DNA of 64,000 bases from Sinomicrobium weinanense (GTDB lineage: Bacteria; Bacteroidota; Bacteroidia; Flavobacteriales; Flavobacteriaceae), in assembly GCF_018863395.1 (NCBI RefSeq), contig NZ_JAHKRR010000001.1, positions 992,001-1,056,000 of the forward strand, given 5' to 3'. A model generated the notes under the pieces. The model saw only the letters and a program-made list of their open reading frames with translations, searched no databases and was not told the origin of the DNA. Positions 54,569-64,000 of the stretch are shown in pieces; position 1 is the stretch's first letter; each line of letters opens with the position of its first letter. Made by a program: the position numbers and the translations under genes.

Positions 54569-55072
54569 ATGCATACCTTAAAGAAAATATCCGTTTTAGC
54601 CCTGTTCCTTCCACTGTTTGCCTTTGTCAATGCGCATAAGTTTTATGTGAGTACTTCCAACGTCCGGTACAGTGAAAAGGAGAAGGCCGTACAGATCATT
54701 TCCCGGGTATTTGCAGACGACCTGGAAAAGACCATAGATCAGCGGTATGGCATACGGTCCAGATTAGCTACCCCGAAAGAAGACCCGAAAGCGGACACCT
54801 ATCTCGAAAGGTATTATACCGATAAATTCATCGTCAAGGTGGATGGTAAAACAAAAAAATTCCGGTTTATCGGCAAGGAATACAAGGAGGGTATGATCGT
54901 ATCTTACCTGGAGATCCCGGATACTCCGCTACCCTCTTCCCTGGAAATCGAAAACAGGCTTTTATACGAAACCTACCCGGAACAGCAGAATATCGTACAT
55001 ATCCGGGCAAAAAATATCCGGAAGAGCTTTCTCCTGCTCAGGGACGACGACCATTGCCTGTTAAATTTATAA
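54569..55072 (+). CDS. DUF6702 family exported protein
   Basis: 167 residues from the ATG at 54569 (MHTLKKISVLALFLPLFAF), a signal peptide ending near NAHKFYVS; the earlier ATG at 54518 would overlap the preceding gene. The pattern HKFYVSTSNVRYSEKEKAVQ, then IISRVFADDLEKTI and the C-terminal ENRLLYETYPEQQNIVHI is that of DUF6702. Function unknown; in flavobacteria it is usually next to an M1 peptidase, as here. Confidence 0.85.
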   Translation: MHTLKKISVLALFLPLFAFVNAHKFYVSTSNVRYSEKEKAVQIISRVFADDLEKTIDQRYGIRSRLATPKEDPKADTYLERYYTDKFIVKVDGKTKKFRFIGKEYKEGMIVSYLEIPDTPLPSSLEIENRLLYETYPEQQNIVHIRAKNIRKSFLLLRDDDHCLLNL

Positions 55073-55141
55073 CCGGAAGAAGCCTATTTTGAAAAAATAA
55101 TTAATTTGCAACATTATTTCACCGACTAACACAACTCAGGT

Positions 55142-57412
55142 ATGAATTCAGTTAAAACATTTTTCTCCTCTTTCCTGGCCCTGGCCTTACTCACCGGGAC
55201 CTACGCCCAGGAAGAACCGCCGCAACAGCAACAGGGGCATATAAACAAGAACAAATTCCGCCAGATGTACCAGGAATTCAGTTCGCCCAATATGTTCCGC
55301 ACAGCTTCGGGAGCACCCGGGCCTGCGTATTACCAGCAGCAGGCGGATTATAAAATGGACATAGAACTCGACGACAAAAATCAGAAATTATACGGGGAAG
55401 AGATTATTACCTACACAAATAACTCTCCGGACAAGCTGGAATATCTCTGGGTACAACTGGACCAAAACATCCGATCCAAAAATTCTCCAGCCCTGGACCG
55501 GAACAGCGAAAAAATGACCCCGGCCGAAACTCCGGATAGATTTACCGATAAATACCTGAAAGAACCTTTCGATGGTGGCTTTAACATCGAATATGTAAAA
55601 GATTCCAAAGGTAAGCCCCTGCCCTACACCATCAATTATACCATGATGCGCATTGATATCCCCCAGCCCCTGCAACCCGGGGAAAAGATATCTTTTTCTA
55701 TTAAATGGTGGTATAATGTAAACAACCACGTAACGGACAGGGCCCGAAGTGGCTATGAGCACTTCCCGAAAGACGGTAACAACACCTATGTAATAGCCCA
55801 GTTCTTCCCGAGAATGGCCGTGTATAACGATACCGAAGGATGGCAGAACTACCAGTTCTGGGGCAGCGGGGAATTTGCCCTGCCGTTCGGGAATTACGAA
55901 GTGAACATCACCGTTCCGGCCGATCATATGCTCGAGGCTACCGGGGAATTGCAAAACCGCAAAGACGTGTTTACCAAGACCATGATGAAACGCTATGAAA
56001 AGGCTACACGATCCTTTGACGAACCGGTGGTGATCGTAACCCAGGAAGAGGTAGAAGCCAGGGAGAAATCCTTTTCCAAAAAGAAAAATACCTGGAAATT
56101 CAGGGCAGAAAGTGTCAGGGATTTTGCCTTTGCCACTTCCCGCAAATTTATATTCGATGCCATGGCCGTGAAAATGGGTAACCGGACCGTTATGGCCGAA
56201 TCCCTGTACCCTAAAGAAGGTAATCCGCTGTGGGAGGAATATTCTACCAGGGTGGTAGCCCATACACTGAAGTCGTATTCCAGCCATACTTTCGATTATC
56301 CCTATCCGAAGGCCATTTCCGTACATGCCAGGAACCAGGGTATGGAATATCCCATGATCTGCTGGAACTACGGTCGCCCGGATGAGGACGGTACTTATTC
56401 CGACAGGGTAAAATACGGGATGATCAGTGTTATTATCCATGAAATAGGCCACAACTTCTTCCCCATGATCGTCAATTCCGATGAACGCCAATGGGGCTGG
56501 ATGGACGAAGGGCTGAATACTTTCCTGCAATACCTCACCGAACAGACCTTTATGGAAAATTACCCGTCCAGAAGGGGAAAACCTTCCTCTATGGTAACTT
56601 ATATGAAGGGAAACCAGGATTATATCGCACCCATTATGAGCAATCCGGAAAACGTATACCAATTAGGCAACAATGCCTATGGCAAACCCGCAGCCGGACT
56701 TACCATACTCCGCGAAACCATCATGGGCCCCGAACTGTTTGATTATGCCTTTAAGACCTATGCACAGCGCTGGATGTTCAAACACCCCAATCCGGAAGAC
56801 TTTTTCCGCACCATGGAAGATGCATCGGGAGTGGAACTGGACTGGTTCTGGAGAGGATGGTTCTACACCACCGACCAGGTAGACATGGGCGTAAAGGAAG
56901 TTAAAAAATTCTTTGTCTCCCCTACCCCCAGTGACAAGGTCAAAGAAGTCATGGCAGAACGGAACGTACCGAAAGACATGCCCCTGGTCTTCCTGGCCGA
57001 AGAAGGTGCCGAAAACTTTGACGAAACGCTCAGGAACGGTTCTCTCCTGGAACATTCTACCCCGCTGAACGAATATATTATGGACAATTTTAGCCCCGAA
57101 GAACGTGCCGGGCTAAAACAACCCAAGTATTTCTACGAGATCACCTTTGAAAAACCCGGAGGCATGCCTATGCCGCTCATCGTGGAATACACCTATGCCG
57201 ACGGCAGTAAGAAAACCGTAAGATATCCTGTGGAACTATGGAGAATGAACGACGCCGAAGCCTCCAAGGTCATCGCTGCAGACAAAGAGATCACTCAGAT
57301 CACGGTAGACCCGAAAGAGGAAACTGCAGATGTGGAGACTTCCAATAACTACTGGCCGCGAAAGGAAAAAACATCGGAATTCGAGGCCTTTAAGAATCGA
57401 AACAAAAAATAA
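55142..57412 (+). CDS. M1 family metallopeptidase (aminopeptidase N-like), exported
   Basis: 756 residues with signal peptide (FFSSFLALALLTGTYAQ). Zinc motif HEIGHN (H433, E434, H437) with the third ligand E456 in GWMDEGLNTF, the exact HExxH-18-E spacing of M1. The GAMEN-like exopeptidase loop reads NQGMEYP, so GxMEx is kept with E but N replaced by Y. Last gene of the run CarboxypepD_reg-like x3, DUF6702, M1. Probably degrades peptides outside the inner membrane. Confidence 0.92.
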   Translation: MNSVKTFFSSFLALALLTGTYAQEEPPQQQQGHINKNKFRQMYQEFSSPNMFRTASGAPGPAYYQQQADYKMDIELDDKNQKLYGEEIITYTNNSPDKLEYLWVQLDQNIRSKNSPALDRNSEKMTPAETPDRFTDKYLKEPFDGGFNIEYVKDSKGKPLPYTINYTMMRIDIPQPLQPGEKISFSIKWWYNVNNHVTDRARSGYEHFPKDGNNTYVIAQFFPRMAVYNDTEGWQNYQFWGSGEFALPFGNYEVNITVPADHMLEATGELQNRKDVFTKTMMKRYEKATRSFDEPVVIVTQEEVEAREKSFSKKKNTWKFRAESVRDFAFATSRKFIFDAMAVKMGNRTVMAESLYPKEGNPLWEEYSTRVVAHTLKSYSSHTFDYPYPKAISVHARNQGMEYPMICWNYGRPDEDGTYSDRVKYGMISVIIHEIGHNFFPMIVNSDERQWGWMDEGLNTFLQYLTEQTFMENYPSRRGKPSSMVTYMKGNQDYIAPIMSNPENVYQLGNNAYGKPAAGLTILRETIMGPELFDYAFKTYAQRWMFKHPNPEDFFRTMEDASGVELDWFWRGWFYTTDQVDMGVKEVKKFFVSPTPSDKVKEVMAERNVPKDMPLVFLAEEGAENFDETLRNGSLLEHSTPLNEYIMDNFSPEERAGLKQPKYFYEITFEKPGGMPMPLIVEYTYADGSKKTVRYPVELWRMNDAEASKVIAADKEITQITVDPKEETADVETSNNYWPRKEKTSEFEAFKNRNKK

Positions 57413-57800
57413 CTTCCATACAGCGGGCGCTCCGGATCATCAGGGCGCCCGATTTATTTATGATAATTCCCTAAAACATTCCCTGAACAGCCATCCCCAA
57501 AAGGCATATAGGGTTTATTAGCTATTTTCATCCATCAATTCTACCTGTTGTTCCGGGTTGTGATATCTGCTGGTAAAAGGATCAAAAGCAAAATAGATGG
57601 CTATAAAAAGCTCAGCACGGTGTAAAAATTGCAATATCCGAAAATACACATAATCAGCAGGCTAATAAAAACAAGGATTTTTGTTTATCAATTATGTTTT
57701 CCACTTTACATTTTTTCTGTATATTCGCGCAGCATTTGGGATGAGGCTATCCCGGCAAAGGGAATAACGCATAAGTAACCCTTTAAAAAGCCACAATTTT
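57413..57800. other. Intergenic region before tRNA-Pro
   Basis: Starts with a terminator for the M1 gene: CGGGCGC (57424-57430) pairs with GCGCCCG (57445-57451), followed by ATTTATTTAT. Further along TATATTCG (57719-57726) is one base from a -7 box but lies about 75 bases before the mature tRNA. Nothing else supported. Confidence 0.45.
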
Positions 57801-57873
57801 CGGGGTGTGGCGCAGTTGGTAGCGTACACGCATGGGGTGCGTGTGGTCGCTGGTTCGAGTCCAGTCACCCCGA
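57801..57873 (+). tRNA. tRNA-Pro (anticodon GGG)
   Basis: Complete cloverleaf: acceptor CGGGGTG with CACCCCG, D stem GCGC with GCGT, anticodon stem CACGC with GCGTG around loop ATGGGGT (anticodon GGG), T arm GCTGG-TTCGAGT-CCAGT, discriminator A. CCA is not encoded. Reads CCC/CCT. Confidence 0.95.
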
Positions 57874-57886
57874 CTTTTCAGTATCA

Positions 57887-57926
57887 AAAGCATTGTTAAT
57901 CTATTGATTTTCAATGCTTTTTTTAT
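57887..57926 (+). terminator. Terminator after tRNA-Pro
   Basis: AAAGCATTG pairs perfectly with CAATGCTTT, followed by TTTTA. Located 14 bases after the tRNA. Confidence 0.75.
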
Positions 57927-57977
57927 GGGACTGATATTCATCTTATTTCGTTTTAAGGGATCATTACAACATTATAA

Positions 57978-58970
57978 CTATTTCGATTCGAAAAATAATT
58001 GAACTTCGTCATAGAGTGCAAAACGGTTTTTTTCGAGATGTAAAACATGAGTTCCCCTATCTATGACCACATATCTTTTTGAAGGCGCATTCTCCATTTG
58101 TCCAAACAGTTTTTCCGCATCATCAAAATTAAAAGTCGTGTCCCATTCTCCCCTAATCAACAAAGTTGGATTTTTAATCTTGCGAGGGTCGAAAAAACAG
58201 TTTCCATTCCAGCAATCGAACAGATCAGCTTCCCATGCAGATGGAAATCGGACGGAAAAAGGGTTCCTGGTTTTTGAAGTGGGGTCGCTGTCCAGCCATT
58301 TGTCTCCCCATTTATCAAGCACTTCGCTTTCCAGGGTCATCTCCCTTCCTTCGGGAATCCTGCTTATAAATTGTTCCACTCTTTCTCCGGGTGTTAAATC
58401 TTTATACGACACTTTTGTTTTATCCCATTTGGTTGTTCCGTTTCTTTGTATGAATGGAGCAAACAAAACGAGTTTATCTATTTTTTCGGGAAATAATGAT
58501 GCGTAATGTCCGGACACTGCTGCTCCCCAGGAATGCCCGATAAGGTTAATTTTTGAAACGCTCAGCTCCGTTAAAATATAATTGATGGCAATATCCATAT
58601 CTTTTACAACTTCTTCTCCCCTGCCAATACTTTCATTTTCTGCATTCTTACCGGACATATAATCATATCTGTCAGATTTTCCGTAACCCAAAAAATCCAG
58701 GGCATATACCTCATAACCGGCATCAGCCAAATTGTCCATCCATGAAATTTCATTCATGCGAAATCCGAAAGCCAGTTCAGAAGGGAAAGACGCCCCGTGA
58801 ATGAAGAGAACAGCTTCTCCCAGTTTTTTACGTTCTGGTCTCAGATGTGATAAATTGATGCTCTTCCCTTTTATTCTACTTTCTATCTTAATGTCAACAG
58901 GGTCGGTATTTTTCATTGAGCTACAAGATAAGATTGCCAATAAAACCAATAAATATGCTATTTTCTTCAT
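57978..58970 (-). CDS. Alpha/beta hydrolase, lipoprotein
   Basis: 330 residues, lipobox AILSC (Cys about 16). Alpha/beta-hydrolase fold elements: oxyanion HGASFPSE, nucleophile elbow IGHSWGA (S147), acid in GEWDTTF and base in RGTHVLHLEKNR. The elbow GHSWG and the substrate cap between residues 160 and 250 fit esterases or haloalkane-dehalogenase relatives, but the substrate cannot be told. Single gene. Confidence 0.88.
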   Translation of the reverse strand: MKKIAYLLVLLAILSCSSMKNTDPVDIKIESRIKGKSINLSHLRPERKKLGEAVLFIHGASFPSELAFGFRMNEISWMDNLADAGYEVYALDFLGYGKSDRYDYMSGKNAENESIGRGEEVVKDMDIAINYILTELSVSKINLIGHSWGAAVSGHYASLFPEKIDKLVLFAPFIQRNGTTKWDKTKVSYKDLTPGERVEQFISRIPEGREMTLESEVLDKWGDKWLDSDPTSKTRNPFSVRFPSAWEADLFDCWNGNCFFDPRKIKNPTLLIRGEWDTTFNFDDAEKLFGQMENAPSKRYVVIDRGTHVLHLEKNRFALYDEVQLFFESK

Positions 58971-59068
58971 GTAAATAAATTTTACCGATAAAGATAAGGC
59001 GGCAAAAAAGTGATTAGTTCATCACAAAATGAAATATGATATCGCCATAGGTATTGTACCTGGATTCT

Positions 59069-59142
59069 TCCCGCGGATGACACAGATTTACGCAAAAGAC
59101 AATAAAAATCTGCGTCATCTGTGGTATCTGCGGGCTTTTTCA
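59069..59142. repeat. Degenerate inverted repeat (TCTGCGTCATCTG family)
   Basis: CCCGCGGATGACACAGATTT and AATCTGCGTCATCTGTGG plus TATCTGCGGG face each other in the 278-base gap between the hydrolase and the AraC gene. This type of word is a frequent intergenic repeat in Bacteroidota. No gene. Confidence 0.5.
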
Positions 59143-59248
59143 AGTTAGGTCATAAGTTTGTTCCATAATTCTTAAACAGAATTTTATTACTTTTAAAATT
59201 TCAATTCACAAACGAAAATCAGGCCATGTGCCTATACATAGTTGGTAG

Positions 59249-60352
59249 ATGAATATAGGCGAACTGATCAGTGACATAGGAAAAATAGTGGTCTTTTTAA
59301 TGGTGCTGCTGTCAATTTACCTGTTTACGGTAAAGTCGGAAAAAAGGCTGTCCAACAGGTTATTTGCATTATTCCTGATCATTACCTCTTTGGACTTAAC
59401 AGGCTTCTTTATTAATCTTTGGGGAAGTTACCCGAATCTTTATCTCCTGAAAAGGGCATCCGTCTATTTGCAGCTACCCCTGTTTTATTTTTATGTATTA
59501 TCCGTATGCTTTAACGATTTTAGTTTAAAGCGAAAACATGCCTGGCATTTCCTGTTGTTCTTTGTGTTCCTTGTCTTTTTTAAAATAACTTCATTTTCAG
59601 CGCAAAGCGTATCGGTTTTTCAAATTATTGCAGAAATACAATACTACGCTTATATGATAGCCATACTGGTAGTGCTGTATAGATATAAAAGAACGTATCT
59701 GAAGAATTATTCCAATGTAGATCATTCCGTCTACAAGTGGTTGTTCCAGGTCACCATGTTGTTTTTGATCGCACATATTTTCGTAATTGCAAAACAATTC
59801 TTCCCCTATTCCGGGAACAATGATTTTTTGCTCCATATAAACATGGTCATTAGCGTTAATATATTGCTGATCACATCCTGGTTTGTTCTAAAGGCTTTGT
59901 ACCGTCCCCATATTTTTAACAGCGTCCCGTTATCCGGTTTCTTAGAAGAGATCCCATCAGCAAGGAAAAAGGAGAAAGCTACCGTGTATGGAAATGACGG
60001 GAGAGATTCCCTGGAAATGAAAAGGCTCCTCGATCATATGAAAAAAGAGAAACCTTACCTGGATTGTGATCTAACGCTGCAAAAGCTCTCTTCTCAAACC
60101 AATATTCCCGAAAAAGAATTGTCAGCACTTATAAACCGTAACCTAGGGATGCATTTTTTTGATTTTGTCAACGATTACAGGATCAATGATGCCAAAGCCA
60201 TACTGAAAGACCCCGATCAAAAAGACCTGACCACCCTGGAGATCCTTTACCAGGTAGGGTTTAATTCGAAATCTTCTTTTTATACGGCATTTAAGAAAAA
60301 CACCCAGCAAACACCAAAACAATTCAAAAAGGAACATCTTTCCAAAAAGTAG
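59249..60352 (+). CDS. Membrane-bound AraC-family transcriptional regulator
   Basis: 367 residues. The N-terminal 220 residues contain about seven hydrophobic helices (e.g. IVVFLMVLLSIYLFTV, LFALFLIITSLDLTGFFINL, ILLITSWFVLKALY) like the 7TM sensor part seen in some Bacteroidota regulators. The C-terminal 100 residues are an AraC DNA-binding domain: DLTLQKLSSQTNIPEKELSA, FFDFVNDYRINDAKAIL and the second helix-turn-helix ILYQVGFNSKSSFYTAFKK. Signal unknown; it may control the outer-membrane gene 218 bases downstream. Confidence 0.9.
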   Translation: MNIGELISDIGKIVVFLMVLLSIYLFTVKSEKRLSNRLFALFLIITSLDLTGFFINLWGSYPNLYLLKRASVYLQLPLFYFYVLSVCFNDFSLKRKHAWHFLLFFVFLVFFKITSFSAQSVSVFQIIAEIQYYAYMIAILVVLYRYKRTYLKNYSNVDHSVYKWLFQVTMLFLIAHIFVIAKQFFPYSGNNDFLLHINMVISVNILLITSWFVLKALYRPHIFNSVPLSGFLEEIPSARKKEKATVYGNDGRDSLEMKRLLDHMKKEKPYLDCDLTLQKLSSQTNIPEKELSALINRNLGMHFFDFVNDYRINDAKAILKDPDQKDLTTLEILYQVGFNSKSSFYTAFKKNTQQTPKQFKKEHLSKK

Positions 60353-60380
60353 TCCTTAAAATCGGACTGATCTTTCCCAT

Positions 60381-60416
60381 AAAAAAGAGTTCGACTTTAT
60401 ATAATCGGACTTTTTT
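60381..60416 (+). terminator. Terminator after the AraC gene
   Basis: GTTCGA pairs with TCGGAC (one G-U) flanked by A and T tracts (AAAAAAG before, TTTTTT after). It separates the regulator from the outer-membrane gene, so the two are probably not on one transcript. Confidence 0.65.
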
Positions 60417-60570
60417 ATCACTCTTTCTGTTCATTTTTGCCTCTAAATAAAACCTTTTGTATAGTAGTCCTGTTTATACGGTGAATAGTTTAAAACAAAA
60501 GATGAAAACAGATTGTAGCTAACTGTAAACTGTAATATTTAACGATCTGACCAATCTTTAAACAAATACT

Positions 60571-63027
60571 ATGCATTTGGGGAAAAAATATTCAAAAATG
60601 AAAGTGAGCTCCTTAACCGTTTTATTTTCCAAACTTAAAGTGATAAGAACGAACAGCTATTTAGTGTTCTCATTGTTATGTCCGTTTTTCGGTTTTTCAC
60701 AGTTTTCCTTAACAGGAAATGTAAAAGACGAGACCGACCCGGTTGCATATGCCAATGTCGTATTGCAAGGTGACGAAGGAAAACTCATTGCCGGAACGAT
60801 CACCGATGAAAGAGGAAATTTTGAGATCATTGCGGATAATGGTATTTATACACTGCTCATATCTTTTATGGGCTATAAGGATTATAAAAAAGAAATAACG
60901 CTGAACGGGGACATCTCAGTCGGGGAAATCCGGTTGCAGGAAAACGTAGGTCAGTTGGACGAAGTGGTTATAACGGGCCAAAGACCGCTCATAGAACAAA
61001 AGCCCGATCGGTTGGTATACAATGTGGAAAACAGTATTTCTTCCATCGGGGGCAATGCAGCAAACGTTCTGGCCACTGCTCCGGGGCTGATGGTAGCAAA
61101 CAACTCGATAACGATGCTCGGGAGGGGAGCGCCCCGGGTAATGATAAACGGACGAATGCTGGAACTGACCGGGGACGAACTGATGGGTTTCCTGAACAGC
61201 CTGTCTGCTGATGATATAAAGAATATTGAAATTATCACCACTCCACCGGCCCGGTATGACGCCGAAGGCAATGGCGGGCTTATTAACATTAACCTGCGGA
61301 AAGGGGTTGCCAATTCCTGGAAGAACACCCTTACCACCGCTTACGACCAAAACACCTACAGTGTTTTTTCAATACGGAACAATTTTTACTATAACAAAGA
61401 CAAACTTCGGTTTTCAGTCGGCATTGGAGGCAAAACCGGGGATTTCAGGGGAAAGCAAAAAATAAACACCTTCTACCCGGATGGTACATGGAAACTAAAC
61501 TATAATTCAAGGAATCAGAGGGACAATATATCCGGGCGTACTACCCTGGATTATGATATTTCCGATAATATCAGTGTGGGAGGCCAATATATGGGAGATT
61601 ATAGTATTCCTGATATGGACAGGACCACGATCATAGGGATCCATAACGCTTCCGAAACCTTAGATTCCTTTCTCATCAACACGGGGTATAATGACAGAAG
61701 CACAAAAAACCATACATATAATGCACATTTAATTGCGAAACTGGACACTTTAGGCAGAAAGGTCTCTTTCGATTTCGACTATTTCAATTACAATGCAGAA
61801 AGTGATAATCGTTTTCTGGCTGAAACTTTTACGCCTGAGATGGAGTTTTTAAATGTTAATATGTCTGCCCGGAATACATCGGGTATGGCCATTGATAACT
61901 TCAGCTATAAAGTGGATATGGAACATCCGCTCAATTTTCTAAACCTGTCTTACGGCGCAAAATTCAGTTTTATAGATACCGGGGCGGATGTAAAATTTTT
62001 TAATACCGAAACAGGAGATGAAATATTAGACCCCGATCAATCTAATATATTTGACTATAAAGAAAATACCCAGGCTGCTTATGTAAATGGGACAAAAAAC
62101 TGGGGCGATACGTGGAGTGTGCAACTGGGGCTTAGACTGGAAAACACGCAGACCGAAGGGGTTTCAGAAACTCTGGGCCAATCCAATAAAAATGACTACT
62201 TAAAGCTGTTTCCCTCCTTTTATGTTTCCTATCAAAAAAATGAGAACCATATGTATTCCCTGAATTATGGAAAACGGATAAACCGACCGGGATTCTGGAT
62301 GCTCAACCCTTTCCGTTATTATATAAGCAGTAACAGTTATGCTGAAGGCAATCCGTTTTTACAACCCTCTTTCAGCGATAATTTTGAATTTACGCATATG
62401 TATAAAGGCAAATTGAGGACCAACCTGTCCCTGAATATCACCACAGATGGGTTTGGAACTGTTTTTACGGCAGTTCCCGAAGAAAATATACAGATCATTA
62501 CCCGTGAGAACTATTACAAACAATACCAGTTTGGATGGTCTGAAAGCTATACCGCCGATATCACTTCGTTCTGGCAGAACCGGAATGCGGTCAATGTGGT
62601 AGCTTATAAAACGGATCTATACCCCATTCTCGATGCCGAATCGTCCGATGGTGTACTGTTTTATTTTTCTACAAATAACACTGTTTCCCTGGGAAAATCC
62701 ACCAAATTACAATTGGATTATTGGTACCATACGCCTTTTAAGTATGGATTGTATGAAATCGGAAAACCGATGTCCAGCCTAAATATAGGTGTTAAACAAA
62801 GTATGTTCGACGACAAATTGCAACTGGCGTTGTTATTCAATGATATTCTCAACAGGTCGCAATTACGGGAATACAACTCTGTAGTAAACGGTATAAAACA
62901 GTCGTATTATGAAGATAACAGCAACTGTTTTTTCCGTTTTTCACTGATCTATACTTTTGGAAATGACAACACCAATGTAAAGCAAAGGGCTTTCGGAAAT
63001 GAAGATGAAAGAGGGAGAACGGATTAA
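60571..63027 (+). CDS. Outer-membrane beta-barrel protein (TonB-receptor-like, OMP_b-brl_3)
   Basis: 818 residues. Signal peptide ends near FFGFSQ (a start at the in-frame ATG of residue 10 is possible). A CarboxypepD_reg-like domain (LTGNVKDETDPVAYANVVLQ) is followed by LDEVVITGQRPLIEQKPDRL, a reduced plug (GNAANVLATAPGLMV, MINGRMLELTGDE, IEIITTPPARYDAEGNGGLI) and a long barrel. This matches the OMP_b-brl_3 family, not SusC; no SusD partner is present. The pattern QxPDRxVYNV is diagnostic. The ligand is unknown; peptide or iron complexes are possible. Confidence 0.88.
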   Translation: MHLGKKYSKMKVSSLTVLFSKLKVIRTNSYLVFSLLCPFFGFSQFSLTGNVKDETDPVAYANVVLQGDEGKLIAGTITDERGNFEIIADNGIYTLLISFMGYKDYKKEITLNGDISVGEIRLQENVGQLDEVVITGQRPLIEQKPDRLVYNVENSISSIGGNAANVLATAPGLMVANNSITMLGRGAPRVMINGRMLELTGDELMGFLNSLSADDIKNIEIITTPPARYDAEGNGGLININLRKGVANSWKNTLTTAYDQNTYSVFSIRNNFYYNKDKLRFSVGIGGKTGDFRGKQKINTFYPDGTWKLNYNSRNQRDNISGRTTLDYDISDNISVGGQYMGDYSIPDMDRTTIIGIHNASETLDSFLINTGYNDRSTKNHTYNAHLIAKLDTLGRKVSFDFDYFNYNAESDNRFLAETFTPEMEFLNVNMSARNTSGMAIDNFSYKVDMEHPLNFLNLSYGAKFSFIDTGADVKFFNTETGDEILDPDQSNIFDYKENTQAAYVNGTKNWGDTWSVQLGLRLENTQTEGVSETLGQSNKNDYLKLFPSFYVSYQKNENHMYSLNYGKRINRPGFWMLNPFRYYISSNSYAEGNPFLQPSFSDNFEFTHMYKGKLRTNLSLNITTDGFGTVFTAVPEENIQIITRENYYKQYQFGWSESYTADITSFWQNRNAVNVVAYKTDLYPILDAESSDGVLFYFSTNNTVSLGKSTKLQLDYWYHTPFKYGLYEIGKPMSSLNIGVKQSMFDDKLQLALLFNDILNRSQLREYNSVVNGIKQSYYEDNSNCFFRFSLIYTFGNDNTNVKQRAFGNEDERGRTD

Positions 63028-63031
63028 GACA

Positions 63032-63098
63032 CCATCCTGAACGGGGGCCAGGTTTTTGTCAGGCAAACCGGCCATTGGTCTGGCCCCGTTCAGGATGG
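63032..63098 (+). terminator. Long inverted repeat between convergent genes
   Basis: CCATCCTGAACGGGG and CCCCGTTCAGGATGG pair perfectly over 15 bases, extended by CCAG/CTGG across a one-base bulge. It probably terminates both the beta-barrel gene and, on the minus strand, the adaptor gene, although no strong T-run follows. Confidence 0.6.
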
Positions 63099-63136
63099 CG
63101 TAAATATCTCTTTTAAGACCTCTTTTATATTTTATC

Positions 63137-64000
63137 TCACTCTTCCCCCTTATTCATGGCCTTCATCAGCAGTGTATAGGCATTTTTTACGACCACCTTT
63201 GAAGACGTTGACAAATGACCGGAAAAGATCTGTTTCATACCGTTTTGAATAATCCCGGTCTCAACGGGGATCATTTCATACCTGTCATCGCCTTTTGCTT
63301 CGAAAATATAGCTCTTCCCCTTCCAGTCTACAACACCTTCTTCCGGAAGGACCAGGGCTTTTTTGTTTTCCACCTGTATGTCGGCATTGACAAAAAGACC
63401 AGGCAGCAGGGCATTGTCATAATTCTCCAGCTTACAAATGACTTCGGATGTCCTGTCATCGTCAAGGCTTTGATTCACATAGGCTATTTTTGCTGCATAC
63501 CTTTTATCCGGGTTATCATTCGAATATACTTCCACCTGTTGCCCTGCCTTTAAATAAGGCATATCTTTTTCAAAGGCATTGAACGACAACACAATGTCCT
63601 TCATATCAATCACTTCAAAAAGCATTTCGGTGGACGAGACATATTTACCTGCATTGACATTGACCTTTGAGACCAGCCCTGTAACCGGCGAAACGATACT
63701 TATGGATTTACTGATACCGGAAGCATTAAGCCTGTTCGGATCAATTCCGAGAAGCTCCAGTTTCTGTCCGAGGGATGCCATGGCGATCCGCTGGGTTTCC
63801 CTTTCGGCCCTTACCTGTTCGAGGAGCTTGTCACTGCTCGCTTTGCTGGCATTGAGTACTTTCTGCCGGTCATAGGCCTTATCGGCAAGTAAAAATTTTT
63901 CCCTGGCGGTGAGATAGTCCTGTTGCAACTGTATGTATTGCATATCTTCAATGACGGCCAGTACCTGTCCTTTTTTGACAGGTGTACCCGGCATGATGTT
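63137..64000 (-). CDS. RND efflux periplasmic adaptor (HlyD/CusB type), N-terminus outside window
   Basis: Membrane fusion protein linking an RND pump to an outer-membrane channel; 285 residues from an internal Met are visible and the frame runs on past base 64000. The lipoyl half-motif GTPVKKGQVLAVIEDMQYIQ is followed by a coiled-coil hairpin (about residues 20-75, YDRQKVLNASKASSDKLLEQ), the second lipoyl half VSPVTGLVSKVNVNAGKYV, and beta-barrel and membrane-proximal domains. CusB-like members handle metals or small molecules. Pump genes must lie outside the window, since downstream (lower coordinates) there is only the convergent gene. Confidence 0.9.
   Translation of the reverse strand, partial: NIMPGTPVKKGQVLAVIEDMQYIQLQQDYLTAREKFLLADKAYDRQKVLNASKASSDKLLEQVRAERETQRIAMASLGQKLELLGIDPNRLNASGISKSISIVSPVTGLVSKVNVNAGKYVSSTEMLFEVIDMKDIVLSFNAFEKDMPYLKAGQQVEVYSNDNPDKRYAAKIAYVNQSLDDDRTSEVICKLENYDNALLPGLFVNADIQVENKKALVLPEEGVVDWKGKSYIFEAKGDDRYEMIPVETGIIQNGMKQIFSGHLSTSSKVVVKNAYTLLMKAMNKGEE

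Noticed and set aside
55388-56662. 424-codon minus-strand ORF opposite the M1 peptidase
   Set aside because: Lies wholly inside the HExxH-containing M1 gene in antisense; His/Gly/Phe-rich nonsense composition typical of a shadow frame.

Overview
The window comes from a member of the Bacteroidota, almost certainly a Flavobacteriaceae-type bacterium. The evidence is two SusC/SusD outer-membrane uptake pairs, many lipoproteins with a Cys lipobox, CarboxypepD_reg-like/'DEVVV' TonB receptors, DUF6702 and other flavobacterial families, A-rich translation starts mostly without Shine-Dalgarno sequences, and promoters of the Bacteroidota type (TTTG - 19 nt - TAnnTTTG), best seen in front of the SRP RNA gene. 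I cannot fix the genus from sequence alone.

Layout. (1) 1-8.4 kb, minus strand: the branched-chain amino acid operon ilvD-ilvB-ilvN-ilvC-methyltransferase-ilvA (ilvA cut by the window edge). Its 665-base leader holds two short ORFs rich in Ile/Val codons, each followed by a Rho-independent terminator with a competing antiterminator pairing: tandem ribosome-mediated attenuators. (2) 8.4-22.7 kb: a polysaccharide-utilisation-like locus with two SusC/SusD pairs, a formylglycine-type sulfatase and two surface-lipoprotein candidates (DUF4998-like plus F5/8C; DUF4959/5126/5000-like). No glycoside hydrolase and no regulator is present. (3) 23-32.9 kb: small single enzymes (three GNATs, NAD(P)-binding protein, ICMT-like, DUF4287, DUF4180, DUF2071, DoxX, RibD-like reductase), CorA and a META-domain lipoprotein. 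(4) 32.9-41.3 kb, minus strand: a complete his operon hisG-(GNAT)-hisD-hisC-hisB-hisH-hisA-hisF-hisIE, preceded by a leader peptide with four consecutive His codons and an attenuator. Most gaps in it are filled by different repeats. (5) 41.5-44.3 kb: an orphan JAB-type toxin-like gene with a lipoprotein that may be its immunity partner, then an OmpA-like and a helix-hairpin-helix membrane protein. (6) 44.4-57.4 kb: ABC-F ATPase, a cysteine-less thioredoxin-fold lipoprotein, transaldolase, SDR, SRP RNA, glutamine cyclotransferase, SMR exporter, peptidase E, three related CarboxypepD_reg-like proteins, DUF6702 and an M1 aminopeptidase. (7) 57.8-64 kb: tRNA-Pro(GGG), alpha/beta hydrolase, membrane-bound AraC regulator, outer-membrane beta-barrel protein and a truncated RND adaptor.

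The most notable signals are the leader-peptide attenuators (two in tandem for ilv, one for his), the orphan JAB toxin/lipoprotein pair, a pair of 180-bp MITE-like intergenic elements, and repeats that supply the stop codons of hisH and hisF.
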